Position numbers and translations under genes: made by a program
The notes under the pieces: generated by a model
What the model was told of the DNA's origin: nothing
Database searches by the model: none
The model's input: the letters and a program-made list of their open reading frames with translations, nothing else
Part shown: piece after piece, positions 46,258-55,605 of the stretch
Position numbering within the stretch: position 1 is the first letter of the stretch
Layout of the letters: each line of letters opens with the position of its first letter
Assembly: GCF_003337485.1 (NCBI RefSeq)
Contig: NZ_QPJJ01000002.1
Coordinates: 248,001 to 312,000 of the forward strand
Length of the DNA stretch: 64,000 bases
Direction of reading: 5' to 3'
DNA from: Saliterribacillus persicus
GTDB lineage: Bacteria > Bacillota > Bacilli > Bacillales > Amphibacillaceae

Positions 46258-47211
46258 TCAGGTAATAACGTTATTTCTATACAATTTCACAATTTGTTCC
46301 GCACGATTTGCGATAACTTCCCGCAAATGAAGGGGTTCTAAGACCTCAACATGGTGACCCATACTGAGAATAAAACTATATAGCCATTCATCTTCTGGAT
46401 ACGCCTTCTTCACTTGCCAACTTCCATCACTCATTGCTGTTAATTCCTCAACGCCAAACCATTCTTCCGCTAAATGACGAGATTCATTTCGAAAACGCAA
46501 GACGATTTCTGGCACCTTGGATGTATTTAACCTTCTTTTGTATTCACTCGATTCTTGTGTAGGTAATTCGCGACGAAGAAAACTGCTTTCTCGATCTAGA
46601 TCCAGTTCTTTCATCCTTTTTAGTTTAAATAGGCGAAAATCCTGCTTCTCCGTACAATATGCCTTTAGATACCATTGTCGCCCTTTAAGTATAAGGATAT
46701 GTGGTTCTACTTTACGCTCGGAAATGATACCTTTTGCATTTGAATAGGTGAAAGTTGCTAACATACAGCAATCTATTGCAGCTTCTAATAGTTTTAGTTT
46801 CGGTTGCAGCCTTTCCATACCATCCCAAGGAGAATAGTCGACTAGCACACGGTTTGTTTTATGTTGAAATTCTCCGGCATCTGCTGGCGAAACAACACTA
46901 TTAATCTTTTCCATGAGAATGTGATGTTCTTCTTTACCGATAGAACTGTAGATACTTTGAAGTGCTGTAACAATCGTAGCCAGTTCGTCATTCGTTAGCA
47001 TATTACGATCTAGTCGATAACCTTCCATTATACCGATTCCACCGTTAGTGCCTTGGTAGGTAACTACCGGAATTCCAGCTGCATTAATGGCATCAATATC
47101 TCGGTAGATGGTCCGAATGGAGACCTCAAATTTCTCTGCCAGCTCCTTCGCCTGCACCATACGACGATTCAGCAATAAAATGATGATGGATAAAAGTCTT
47201 TCTAATTTCAA
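46258..47211 (-). CDS. WYL-domain transcriptional regulator (YafY/DeoR-type HTH)
   Basis: 317 residues from TTG 47211 with SD GAGGGGG. The N-terminal HTH_11 winged helix (LAEKFEVSIRTIYRDIDAIN, AGIPVVTYQGTNGGI) is followed by a WYL domain (RQWYLKAYCTEKQDFRLFKL, about 135-220) and a WCX-type C-terminal domain ending in the HVEVLEPLHLREVI segment. These regulators sense ligands through the WYL fold. The gene just downstream, an effector-binding protein, is the probable target. Confidence 0.9.
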   Translation of the reverse strand: MKLERLLSIIILLLNRRMVQAKELAEKFEVSIRTIYRDIDAINAAGIPVVTYQGTNGGIGIMEGYRLDRNMLTNDELATIVTALQSIYSSIGKEEHHILMEKINSVVSPADAGEFQHKTNRVLVDYSPWDGMERLQPKLKLLEAAIDCCMLATFTYSNAKGIISERKVEPHILILKGRQWYLKAYCTEKQDFRLFKLKRMKELDLDRESSFLRRELPTQESSEYKRRLNTSKVPEIVLRFRNESRHLAEEWFGVEELTAMSDGSWQVKKAYPEDEWLYSFILSMGHHVEVLEPLHLREVIANRAEQIVKLYRNNVIT

Positions 47212-47491
47212 CGGGTGTGCCCCCTCTATTTCAATATGGCTTTATAGGCTTCAAGCGTTATTTAAAATAATAATTGCTTCTTTCTATCTACAAGTAACAA
47301 TAAACGGAAAATTGAATTTCAGATTAACTTGGTCATGTTGTAGTTTCATTTTAATTTGGTTAATAACAAAATCATAATTGGATTGTAGGGCGTGATATGT
47401 ATGGCTTTCAGATCTTTTTTATTGTATCATAACCAGAATGAAAGCGTGCTTACCAATCCTTTCATCCTACAATGAGGCTTCGTTGTTATTT

Positions 47492-48040
47492 TTAAAATTT
47501 CGGATAAACAACCGTCCTATCCTTTTCAATCAAAGGTGTAGCTCCCCATTCTCCTAATTCATGTTCTACACTTTTCACCTTTCCTTCTCTACTAGGTAAT
47601 AGATGGGTTACGTTATAACCATTCGCTTGCAGATAATTACTAATAATTAGTCGGTGACATCTTGATGGATGGCGTTCGGCACACATTAATACCACGCGAT
47701 GATCTTTTATATGGAACTTCAACTCATCGATACCTTCTTTAAAGCTCTCTGTCAGCGTATAATCCGCATAATTATGAAAGGATTGATTTTCCCAACCTTC
47801 ATTTAAAACTTCACCAACTTCAGTGGACATCTTTCTCCTCCCACCAAGCTTAGGAAAATGAGAATATGTAATGGACGCCTCCTCTAACCATTCTTTCAAT
47901 TGATCTTTATTAAAATGTGGGCTTCTATTGCTTCCTGGAATAGTGCGAACATCTGCTACAAAATCAATTTCTTTAGCTCTTAACATCTCTAAAAATTCAT
48001 CTTTTGAATGATTGTAATGTCCAATCGAATACACACTCAT
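47492..48040 (-). CDS. DUF488 family protein
   Basis: SD AGAGGG is adjacent to ATG 48046 but six bases from ATG 48040, so I use 48040: 182 residues. SIGHYNHSKDEFLEML, VADVRTIPGSNRSPHFN, FPKLGGRR and the cysteine/histidine block VLMCAERHPSRCHRLII are the DUF488 signature. The clustered Cys, His and Arg look like an active or metal site. Biochemical function is not established. Confidence 0.87.
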   Translation of the reverse strand: MSVYSIGHYNHSKDEFLEMLRAKEIDFVADVRTIPGSNRSPHFNKDQLKEWLEEASITYSHFPKLGGRRKMSTEVGEVLNEGWENQSFHNYADYTLTESFKEGIDELKFHIKDHRVVLMCAERHPSRCHRLIISNYLQANGYNVTHLLPSREGKVKSVEHELGEWGATPLIEKDRTVVYPKF

Positions 48041-48382
48041 TTTCATCCCTCTTCTCTAACAAAGTATTACTTTTCTCTACCCCGTTGCAGATAAAATTAA
48101 CAATTGATTTACTCAAATTTTAGATTAATAAATTTAAAAACCTAAGCGATTTTGTAAAAAGAAGTAGAATGGCTGTACACAAATCATTATGCAGACACAA
48201 TTTCTCTCATTGAGGCATGGCAAAAGGTTTTATTTTAGCATGATAGGGAATCTTACACAGTAAGTTGATGTATGGCTAAAGAATTAACTATGTAAAGAGT
48301 TTTTTACTTTGCTATATTAAATAATAACGTTATAAAAATTCTAGTAGATTTATACTAATGAGAAAGAGGTTAAGCTAATTTT
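48041..48382. other. Intergenic region upstream of CNNM/CorC gene
   Basis: About 340 AT-rich bases between divergent genes. No repeat, hairpin or credible open frame was noticed. Confidence 0.4.
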
Positions 48383-49621
48383 ATGATACTTCTGTTTTTT
48401 TACTTATTCTTGGCTCTAGGTGTGTCCTTTCTTTGTTCTATTCTCGAAGCGGTCTTTCTTTCCACAAACCCTTCGTATTTGAGTGTAAAAGCAGAGAATG
48501 GAAACAAGCGTGCCAAGGTTTTTCTTCATATGAAAGATAATGTGGATCGACCCCTTTCCGCAATTCTAACACTTAATACCATAGCCCATACAGTTGGTGC
48601 GTCCGGTGTTGGGGCGCAGGCAACTAAAGTATTTGGCGAGGCGTATTTTGGTGTGGTCTCAGCAATCCTTACCATCCTAATCCTTGTTGTTTCAGAAATT
48701 ATTCCAAAAACACTTGGGGCACGATACTGGAAGAGTATGGCTCTAGTATCTGGACAAATTATTCAATTCTTAATTTATATTACATATCCATTGGTGATCA
48801 TTTCAGAATTCATTACAAAAATAATATCCAAAAACTCTACTGATGATCAAACAACTACAAGTAGAGAAGAATTAGCAATGCTTGCAGATGTGGGTACAAA
48901 AGAAGGCGTCTTTGAAGAAGATGAGAATAAAATTATCCAAGGTACGATAAAGCGCTGGGCAGTTAAGGTAAGTGAGGTTATGACGCATCGAACGGAAATT
49001 ATTGCCCTTCCTTCCGATGCATCTTTAGAAGAGGTTGTATCTGTTGTTGACGAAGAAAAATTTTCAAGAGTGCCGGTTTATGAAGACAGTATTGATAACA
49101 TTGTTGGCATATTGCATGCCAAAGACCTCATCCATTATTTGAACAGTTCTAATAATACAGATGATTTTAATGTGATAGACTTTTGTAGAAAACCTTATAT
49201 CTCTCCCATGTTTAAAACATTGGATGAATTATTTAAAGATTTTCAGCAAAATAAAATTCATATCGCCATCATAATAGATGAATTCGGGGGAACGGCCGGG
49301 ATTGTAACCCTAGAAGACCTGCTGGAGGAAATTGTAGGTGAGATCTTTGATGAAGATGATGAGGTTATTACAGATATCACAAAAATTGATGAGAACACCT
49401 TCTACGTAAACGGCAGTGTAGACTTGGATGAGGTTGTAGACTATTTTGATGTAGCCCTTCCGATTGAAGAGTATGAAACACTGAGTGGGTTTATCATTGC
49501 TCAGATTGGGCGTATTCCTGCAGTTGGAGATACTGATTCCATAGAATATGAAGGATTCATTTTTAAAATTGACGAAGTAGACGGCAGAATGATTTCAAAG
49601 GTGAAAGTTTGTAAAGCATGA
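48383..49621 (+). CDS. CNNM/CorC-family membrane protein (hemolysin C-like, possible Mg2+ efflux)
   Basis: 412 residues. The N-terminal DUF21 transmembrane domain (about 1-150, four hydrophobic helices), a CBS pair (VMTHRTEIIALP to FGGTAGIVTLEDLLEEIVGE, about 200-320) and a C-terminal CorC_HlyC domain (about 330-410) are in the usual order. Bacillus relatives such as MpfA export magnesium; the older name hemolysin is misleading. It stands alone. Confidence 0.9.
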   Translation: MILLFFYLFLALGVSFLCSILEAVFLSTNPSYLSVKAENGNKRAKVFLHMKDNVDRPLSAILTLNTIAHTVGASGVGAQATKVFGEAYFGVVSAILTILILVVSEIIPKTLGARYWKSMALVSGQIIQFLIYITYPLVIISEFITKIISKNSTDDQTTTSREELAMLADVGTKEGVFEEDENKIIQGTIKRWAVKVSEVMTHRTEIIALPSDASLEEVVSVVDEEKFSRVPVYEDSIDNIVGILHAKDLIHYLNSSNNTDDFNVIDFCRKPYISPMFKTLDELFKDFQQNKIHIAIIIDEFGGTAGIVTLEDLLEEIVGEIFDEDDEVITDITKIDENTFYVNGSVDLDEVVDYFDVALPIEEYETLSGFIIAQIGRIPAVGDTDSIEYEGFIFKIDEVDGRMISKVKVCKA

Positions 49622-49951
49622 TAATTATTGAAGAAGTAGAGTGAGGTACTCTGAATGAGTGCCTTTTCTTCGTTTAATGGTAATACATTAGAAAAGGCTT
49701 ATAAAGAACTTATTATGGTACCTATTACAAAAAGATAGTTATGTTTTTTAAATGAACGATGAATCGATATATATTAAAGTGTCTTTTTGATGTATTGGTT
49801 CCTTCTATCAAAATGTAGAAAAGTGAAATTTGGTTTTTCAGTTGCTTTTTTCTTAAGGTAACACTTTTATTTCATGAAGCTCTCTTTCTAGACATAGATG
49901 TCAAAGTTTTAGCCCCTTCAACCTGTATCATAGAAGGGGCTAAATCAAATA
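49622..49951. other. Intergenic region between converging CNNM and exchanger genes
   Basis: A weak hairpin around 49640-49670 follows the CNNM stop, and the strong stem at 49907-49945 precedes the exchanger stop. Nothing else is seen. Confidence 0.5.
49907..49945. terminator. Bidirectional terminator near the exchanger stop
   Basis: 12-bp stem TTTAGCCCCTTC/GAAGGGGCTAAA; flanking T and A residues allow use on either strand, mainly for the minus-strand exchanger gene. Confidence 0.8.
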
Positions 49952-50887
49952 TTAACCAAAAATAACATATCCCACTACAGCCAAGTAACTAATTACAGCT
50001 AATAGAGCAGGTAGAATGTACGTAAAGGTATTGAGCGTACGATCCCTTTTAATAATCAGCATAATGATTGCTGTCAGGAAAAAGTTAACTAACGCTATAA
50101 ATATGATGTCGTCACTGGTAGCTTCCCAAATACTACCGTCAAAATAGAATCCGTCACCAATTGCTACCACTAAAACATTAAAAAGGTTACTACCAAGAAT
50201 GGTACCAAGCGCCATATTTATATTGGCTAATCTTAATGCCGTGAAGGTACTCATGGCGTCAGGGATAGAGGTCGTAAACGCAACTAAAATACTTCCAATC
50301 AGTGTTCCACTCAAGCCTGTACTCTTAGCCATCTCGTCACCTGAAATAGCAAGGGCACTACCGGCAACCAAAATAATAATCCCATATAATACAAACCCTG
50401 TTACTGCTTTTTTTAGGTTTAAAGACATTTTCTTAGGCTTCGCTTTCGGTTCTGGTTTCGATAAGGCAGATTCACTATTTTGCTTCTTAGAAGTTAGTCT
50501 CATTCCTATGAAATATACTAAAATAACAGTTAAACTGGTCATACTTACATTGAAAACAGTAAATGAAAAGTTAACTGCAAGCCCTACAGCTGAAATGATA
50601 CATAGTATAAGTGCAATAAGCCCGGTATAGAGATGATCGTCGGATACGCGAAGAAATAGCCGTTTTTTTCGAAAATGAATATCCAAGATAAACAAAATAA
50701 AAATATTAAACATGATCGTACCTAATCCGTTTCCTACGGCGATATTAGCATTGCCAATAATACTTGCAGACACGGTAGTCGTTAACTCCGGCAGCGAGGT
50801 TGCTACCGCTAAAAGGATTGTTCCGGCTAAAAATCCTCCCATCTTCGTTTCGGTACTAATATAATCCGCATATGTCGCTAAACGCAC
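49952..50887 (-). CDS. Na+/Ca2+ exchanger-family (CaCA) membrane antiporter
   Basis: 311 residues from GTG 50887, with two homologous halves joined by a charged loop of about 40 residues. Each half has an alpha repeat: GTILLAVATSLPELTTTVSAS and GSILVAFTTSIPDAMSTFTAL, the ion-binding signature of the family. The normal first helix is missing from this start, but the same frame upstream to 50950 encodes it (SSVIIIIFIISAIISAFSAV) without any ATG, GTG or TTG. The true start is therefore probably a rare codon such as ATT 50950, ten bases from GGGAG. Confidence 0.88.
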   Translation of the reverse strand: MRLATYADYISTETKMGGFLAGTILLAVATSLPELTTTVSASIIGNANIAVGNGLGTIMFNIFILFILDIHFRKKRLFLRVSDDHLYTGLIALILCIISAVGLAVNFSFTVFNVSMTSLTVILVYFIGMRLTSKKQNSESALSKPEPKAKPKKMSLNLKKAVTGFVLYGIIILVAGSALAISGDEMAKSTGLSGTLIGSILVAFTTSIPDAMSTFTALRLANINMALGTILGSNLFNVLVVAIGDGFYFDGSIWEATSDDIIFIALVNFFLTAIIMLIIKRDRTLNTFTYILPALLAVISYLAVVGYVIFG

Positions 50888-50953
50888 AGCAGAAAATGCA
50901 GAAATAATCGCTGATATAATAAAAATGATAATAATGACAGATGAGCTAATGAG

Positions 50954-51482
50954 TTATTGACTCCCTTCTCTTACGAACAACAATTTGCATAATCCTAGCT
51001 TAATACAAAACCCTTTACCCACTTTTAGGAAAAAAGGTTTGAATTTATATCGAGTTTACCCCTGCCAACTATAGTAGCGTGCTAAATCCACAAGGCTTAT
51101 AAACCATTTCAGTAGTAATAAATAAATGAGCTTCTTTATAACTTTGAATCCGGTCCCACATGTGCATTTTTGTTTAATGTTTTATTTCTAGTTTGTTCCT
51201 ATCTTTAAATTTTATATGCAACACATTTTTCTTTACGGAGACCCCTTCCCCTTTTCAGTCTTGTTTAATCTCATACCTGCTAAGAGTCATTTATCAAACA
51301 GTTAATATAGAAATCCTGTATATACTTGTTCAACCTGGTTCGCAGCACTAATTTGGAGACGACCATAAATTAACAAGAGCTCCTCAAAATTCTATTAAGA
51401 GGAGCTCTTGTTAGATGTTCAATTCTTATATTAAACTTTCATGTAATTGATGATTTTGACCTCTCTTTGGTTGAATATTTCT
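50954..51482. other. Intergenic region with a long hairpin
   Basis: About 530 bases upstream of the exchanger. The only clear structure is the perfect stem at 51372-51412. No credible gene is seen. Confidence 0.5.
51372..51412. terminator. Perfect 14-bp hairpin after the small membrane protein gene
   Basis: Arms AACAAGAGCTCCTC and GAGGAGCTCTTGTT are exact complements around a 13-base loop. On the minus strand the stem runs into TTAATTTA, so it can terminate the 51483-51749 gene. Confidence 0.7.
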
Positions 51483-51749
51483 TTATGGTTCACTTATTCC
51501 TACTGCAATTAAAAGCAAATAAGCAACTACTAACACTGCGCTATTCAATATGATTCCCGTTATCATAAACCAAAGTTTCTTAGATATTATAGCAAAGATT
51601 ATACCTAGTACGGAAAACGATATAAGAACGCCAATAACCAAAGGCAAATTCACATTCGGGCCCCTTACTACAAAGAAAAAAATGATGCATACTACCACAG
51701 TGACGATTGAGAGAATCCCCATAATATTCTTTGTTTTTCCCTTAATCAC
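51483..51749 (-). CDS. Small three-helix membrane protein, function unknown
   Basis: 88 residues from GTG 51749 with SD AAGGGGG. Hydrophobic segments at about 9-29, 34-55 and 60-84. The pattern resembles small DUF4064/DUF4190-like membrane proteins but I cannot name a family. Its stop is about 70 bases from the hairpin terminator. It may share a transcript with the membrane protein gene upstream (gap about 55 bases). Confidence 0.65.
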   Translation of the reverse strand: MIKGKTKNIMGILSIVTVVVCIIFFFVVRGPNVNLPLVIGVLISFSVLGIIFAIISKKLWFMITGIILNSAVLVVAYLLLIAVGISEP

Positions 51750-51803
51750 TATTTAACCCCCTTTAAAACAATGACCTTGAATAACAAATTTTCCACTATG
51801 GTT

Positions 51804-53153
51804 TTAAAAGCTGTCTATTTCAAATAGCTTGAAAAATTCTTCTTTTAATTCCGCTTCTTCATAATCCATGCCTACTTCTAGTAAAGTACGGTCTTCTTCC
51901 GTTAATGGCTCAATTTTCATTGGAATGTTCTCCGTCTCCATCTTATTTTTTATTTTTATAGATTCTTCAATCGGGCCTTCTCTATAACTAAAGGGATCAA
52001 ATAAAATAGTATCTCCATTCTCCATGTGAAATTCAAAACTCCACCTAAATTCTTCACTTCTTGAAGTTCCTGTACCGAAGGATTCTGTTTTTCCATATAA
52101 GTGAACACCTTCTACTTCTCCCCACTCATACGTCTCTTTGGAACCAAAGCTAGAATGTATCACCCCATCGGTTGCAATCGCCTGATAATCCTTAAAGCTC
52201 ACGTATTGCACACCAGCAAATATAATAAAGGAAATGCTAAATACTAAGAGTAACTTTTTCAAGTGTTTTCTTTGAAAGATGATATATCCTGTCGATATTA
52301 TCAAAATCGCGAACAGTGCGTATTCAATTACACTTATCCATTCATTGGAGGCTAAGTGTAATAATATAAAATCAGGTTCGTATAATAAATCTTTTTTCCA
52401 TTGATCGAAATTAATTAGGATCATAAATGCAATCGGAACGATGAAAGAAAGATAGAAATAACCCCGAAATACAGTATGCTTATAAAAGTTTTTAAGCGTC
52501 ACATCCTTAAGAAGGAACAGTCCAATCAAAAATGGCAGCATCGCCATGAATAAATATATGGTAAGATATGCACCCATCCCTTCCTCGCCTGAGAGTATAA
52601 ACGCTACCAAAGCAAAAATGTAACCGATAAGCATGAGGATATTGCCAAAAACTACTTTTAAAGAACGCGAAACCTTATTAGGAGTGGAGAAATCATCCTC
52701 ATTTTTTGTCGGCTTAGTTGTTTTCTTTTGATAAAAAATATCATCGATTTGAGAAAAAATATTAAACAAATTCGAACTTATCGCTATGTAGCTCTTTTGT
52801 GCATTTTGACTCATACCTCTAATCAGTGGTGGACTCGCTTCTACCTTTTCATCGAAAGGTTCGTAGCTAGCCTTAACAAAAAAATCGACTTCCTCTTCCA
52901 CCCATTCTGAATCTGATGCATATACGGACTGTAGCCATTTTTCATTCATCAAATCAACAGGAAGTGTATTAATTTCCTCACTACCTAGCTGCTCTAAATA
53001 ACGATAAACTTCTTCATCCGACATCGTCTTTTTTTTCGTTTCGAGAATTTTAATTGTCTTTTCACGTAGGCAATCAGGTATACTAAAGTCTTCCATAAGC
53101 TGCTCTAACGATTTCAACAGATCAATATTCTCTAAATTCTCCTTTTTCCCCAT
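51804..53153 (-). CDS. Unrecognised multi-pass membrane protein with N-terminal cytoplasmic helical region
   Basis: The frame opens at ATG 53210, which has no ribosome binding site. GGAG nine bases before ATG 53153 suggests a start there, giving 449 residues. About 170 acidic, helical residues precede six hydrophobic segments (about 170-330), and a C-terminal soluble domain of about 110 residues (DGVIHSSFGSKETYEWGEVE, FEFHMENGDTILFDPFSYRE) looks beta-rich. The soluble part reads like a small PH-like or DUF-type domain. No family is recognised and no function is proposed. Confidence 0.7.
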   Translation of the reverse strand: MGKKENLENIDLLKSLEQLMEDFSIPDCLREKTIKILETKKKTMSDEEVYRYLEQLGSEEINTLPVDLMNEKWLQSVYASDSEWVEEEVDFFVKASYEPFDEKVEASPPLIRGMSQNAQKSYIAISSNLFNIFSQIDDIFYQKKTTKPTKNEDDFSTPNKVSRSLKVVFGNILMLIGYIFALVAFILSGEEGMGAYLTIYLFMAMLPFLIGLFLLKDVTLKNFYKHTVFRGYFYLSFIVPIAFMILINFDQWKKDLLYEPDFILLHLASNEWISVIEYALFAILIISTGYIIFQRKHLKKLLLVFSISFIIFAGVQYVSFKDYQAIATDGVIHSSFGSKETYEWGEVEGVHLYGKTESFGTGTSRSEEFRWSFEFHMENGDTILFDPFSYREGPIEESIKIKNKMETENIPMKIEPLTEEDRTLLEVGMDYEEAELKEEFFKLFEIDSF

Positions 53154-53436
53154 TTGAAACATCTCCAGACTTTTCATATGCATTCTATTTAAAAAATACG
53201 TTTTTTTCATCTTTAAAAAAATAGTTTATTAAGCCTTTATTTTTTACCCTTTTATTTTAATACGAGTAATTTATGCCTAAGGTTTCACATATTTAACATA
53301 TTTTTACTTTCCATTTTTTAATTTAGTTAAAGATGAATATAACATATGCACGCTCACAATATTTTCTTAGCTTTAAAGAGTACTTTATGTAAATGATTGG
53401 AATAACATTAATCACATGAGCTTTTTCAAAAAAAGA

Positions 53437-53463
53437 TTGACTTTACTAAATTATTCCTATACC
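53437..53463 (+). promoter_or_regulatory. Candidate promoter of the metallophore operon
   Basis: TTGACT (53437-53442) and TATACC (53458-53463) are separated by 15 bases, shorter than ideal. It lies just ahead of the Zur box. Confidence 0.4.
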
Positions 53464-53466
53464 CTT

Positions 53467-53487
53467 AAATCGTAATGATTATGATTT
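53467..53487 (+). promoter_or_regulatory. Zur box of the metallophore operon
   Basis: AAATCGTAATGATTATGATT plus T; the 10-bp arms match at nine positions. It differs at one base from the Bacillus Zur consensus AAATCGTAAT-N-ATTACGATTT. A Fur heptamer pair (TGATAAT-N-ATTATCA) fits worse, with three mismatches. It lies 19 bases before the first start codon, directly upstream of SD AAGGAGG, so Zur with zinc would repress transcription. Confidence 0.82.
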
Positions 53488-53505
53488 GCAGAAGGAGGAT
53501 ATTAA

Positions 53506-54768
53506 ATGGCTCATTTGTTAATGATTGAGAGTTGGGTAGGCGCTAGTGGTAATCTATTACCACCACTATTAAAGTCAAAGGGGCATACCTATACATTTAT
53601 TACACGCAAGCCTGAACATTATCAATCTAGTATGAGTGTAGAGACACACCCTGTTATTCATCATGCAGAGGAAGTTCTTGTCACAGAAACAAACAATGTA
53701 AAATCATTGATTGAATTTTTACGTCCTTACCATTTTGATGGCGTAATTACAGTTTGTGATTACTATATTGAAATCGTCAGGGAAGTTGCAGACGCATTTC
53801 ATTTACCCCACCCTTTTCCAAGCCAAGTGGAGAATGTCCGTAAAAAGCATTTGATGCGTCAAGCATTTGATCTGGCACAACTGGAAAACCCTCTTTACAA
53901 GCTTGCTTATGAATGGGAAAACGTAAAAAAGGCGGCATCTGATATTGGTTACCCCCTCGTACTTAAGCCAGTTGACCTTGCCTCGAGTGCATTTGTCAGC
54001 TTAATTCAGAATGAAACTGATTTAAAAGAAGCCTATAAAAAACTTGAAGCATTCCCCCTTAACTTTAGAGATCAGCCAAGAGAACGCGTCTATTTGCTTG
54101 AGGAATATATAACCGGACAAGAAGTCAGTGTGGAAAGCGTTACGTATCAAGGGGAAACAACCATACTTGGCATTACTGACAAATCAATCACAGGCACACC
54201 TTACTTTATCGAGGATGGTCATATGTTTCCTGCGCAATTAGAGGAAAAGGTTACGCAAGAAGTAATAGAGTTTGTCCAAAGAGCACTTCAAGCCGTTAAA
54301 TTTGATAATGGCATTGCGCATACTGAGGTGATGCTGACAACAGAAGGCCCAAGAATTATTGAAATAAATCCAAGAACAGCGGGAAATTACATTGTAGAAC
54401 TGATTAATAGAGTAAAAGGAATAGATTTGCTGAACATATTTGCAGAGCTTGCAATAGGTCAAAAGCCGAATTTAACTTCTTCAAAAACATTGGTTTCTAG
54501 TGCAGCTGTCAAATTCCTTGTTCCTCCAAAAGCTGGTACTATCACCGAAGTTGAGGGAATAAATGAACTAGAAACGAATGAAAATATTGCTCGTTATGTG
54601 ATGGGTAACGTTAAAGGCAAGTTCGTTGCCAGCCCTATCGACAATGCGTGCTATCTAGGTCATGTAATTGCAGAAGATTCCGATGGTTTAAAAGCTAGAT
54701 CATTTGCCGAAGCAGCCATTAGGCGGATTCTGTTAAAATATGAGACTGACAACCAAGTAGAGGTGTAG
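53506..54768 (+). CDS. ATP-grasp ligase of the metallophore operon
   Basis: 420 residues, SD GAAGGAGG before ATG 53506. The first 100 residues are a pre-ATP-grasp Rossmann-like region. The ATP-grasp core follows with VLKPVDLASSAFVSLI, LLEEYITGQEVSVESV, HTEVMLTTEGPRIIEINPRTAGNY and the metal-binding Glu/Asn pair in EINPR. Such enzymes join a carboxylate to an amine through an acyl phosphate. I infer that it couples amino-acid units of a small metal chelator. First gene after the Zur box and five bases from the next. Confidence 0.88.
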   Translation: MAHLLMIESWVGASGNLLPPLLKSKGHTYTFITRKPEHYQSSMSVETHPVIHHAEEVLVTETNNVKSLIEFLRPYHFDGVITVCDYYIEIVREVADAFHLPHPFPSQVENVRKKHLMRQAFDLAQLENPLYKLAYEWENVKKAASDIGYPLVLKPVDLASSAFVSLIQNETDLKEAYKKLEAFPLNFRDQPRERVYLLEEYITGQEVSVESVTYQGETTILGITDKSITGTPYFIEDGHMFPAQLEEKVTQEVIEFVQRALQAVKFDNGIAHTEVMLTTEGPRIIEINPRTAGNYIVELINRVKGIDLLNIFAELAIGQKPNLTSSKTLVSSAAVKFLVPPKAGTITEVEGINELETNENIARYVMGNVKGKFVASPIDNACYLGHVIAEDSDGLKARSFAEAAIRRILLKYETDNQVEV

Positions 54769-54773
54769 AGCGA

Positions 54774-55598
54774 ATGGCAGATGTATACGCTCATAGGACA
54801 GTTTCTGATTTACGCGATGCAATTTTGGATGGAGTTTACGGGGCAGACCCCGCTGAAATGGTAGTTACCGGCTCAGCATACATATATCAAACCACACAGT
54901 TCCCCTCTTCAACGACGAAGTATGGTAATTACTATCTATTGTTAAGGATAGATGATTATTTTGGTGCATGTTCACATATGCCCGATCAGCTTTCCTTGGA
55001 ATTGACCAGTCAATATGCTGGTGCTTCTGTCGCAGATCTACTTCTAAAAGGAAATCTACCTCTTCAAATTGCGATAATGGATGCGTATCTAGGAACAATA
55101 TTCAAGCATAAGGATAGCTGCACAAGAGAATTAAACATTCTTGGTGGAGACCCTATACAAAAGGCTAAAGAAAGAGACCATCTTATCGCAGAAGTCAGCC
55201 CATTCAAACCGTCTGAGAAGGTAGCTCTTATTGGGGTCGTCAATCCACTTGTCGATGCGATCACAAATCGTGGTGGTATCTGCTTGCCTTGTGATCTTCA
55301 ACTTGATGAAACCGAAACAGGAATAAAAGTGGAGAAAGACATGGAAAACGTTCTTGACCTTGCAGATGCAGTCATTTGTACGGCAATGACATTAAGCAAT
55401 GGCACCTTTGACCGGATATTACAACGTACACGAGAGAAAAAAATCCCCTTAACCTTTTATGCACAAACAGGCAGCGCAATAGTAGCTCAGTGGTTTAATC
55501 AAGGAGTTACCTCTTTGATTGCAGAACCTTTTCCATTCACTCAATTTAATGCAGATGCAACAAAGCTTTATGTATATGAGAACAGAAAGGGGCCCTGA
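54774..55598 (+). CDS. DUF4213/DUF364 'heavy-metal chelation' Rossmann-like protein
   Basis: 274 residues from ATG 54774. The N-terminal part (about 1-105; LRDAILDGVYGADPAEMVVT, PLQIAIMDAYLG) resembles DUF4213 and the C-terminal part (about 130-265; PSEKVALIGVVNPLVDAITN, LADAVICTAMTLSNGTFDRI, FYAQTGSAI) resembles DUF364. Pfam describes both as putative heavy-metal chelation domains. In this operon it could handle the metal-ligand complex or catalyse a biosynthetic step; neither is shown. It contains several cysteines (for example LPCDLQ and DAVICTAM). Confidence 0.75.
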   Translation: MADVYAHRTVSDLRDAILDGVYGADPAEMVVTGSAYIYQTTQFPSSTTKYGNYYLLLRIDDYFGACSHMPDQLSLELTSQYAGASVADLLLKGNLPLQIAIMDAYLGTIFKHKDSCTRELNILGGDPIQKAKERDHLIAEVSPFKPSEKVALIGVVNPLVDAITNRGGICLPCDLQLDETETGIKVEKDMENVLDLADAVICTAMTLSNGTFDRILQRTREKKIPLTFYAQTGSAIVAQWFNQGVTSLIAEPFPFTQFNADATKLYVYENRKGP

Positions 55599-55605
55599 AA
55601 TTAAT

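Larger units (their letters stand above)
53211..53505. other. Regulatory region of the metallophore operon
   Basis: About 300 bases between the divergent membrane protein gene and the metallophore operon. The right end contains the promoter-like elements and the Zur box. Nothing else was noticed. Confidence 0.5.

Noticed and set aside
53467-53487. Reading the palindrome as a Fur or PerR box
   Set aside because: The Zur consensus fits with one mismatch, whereas Fur and PerR cores need at least three changes.
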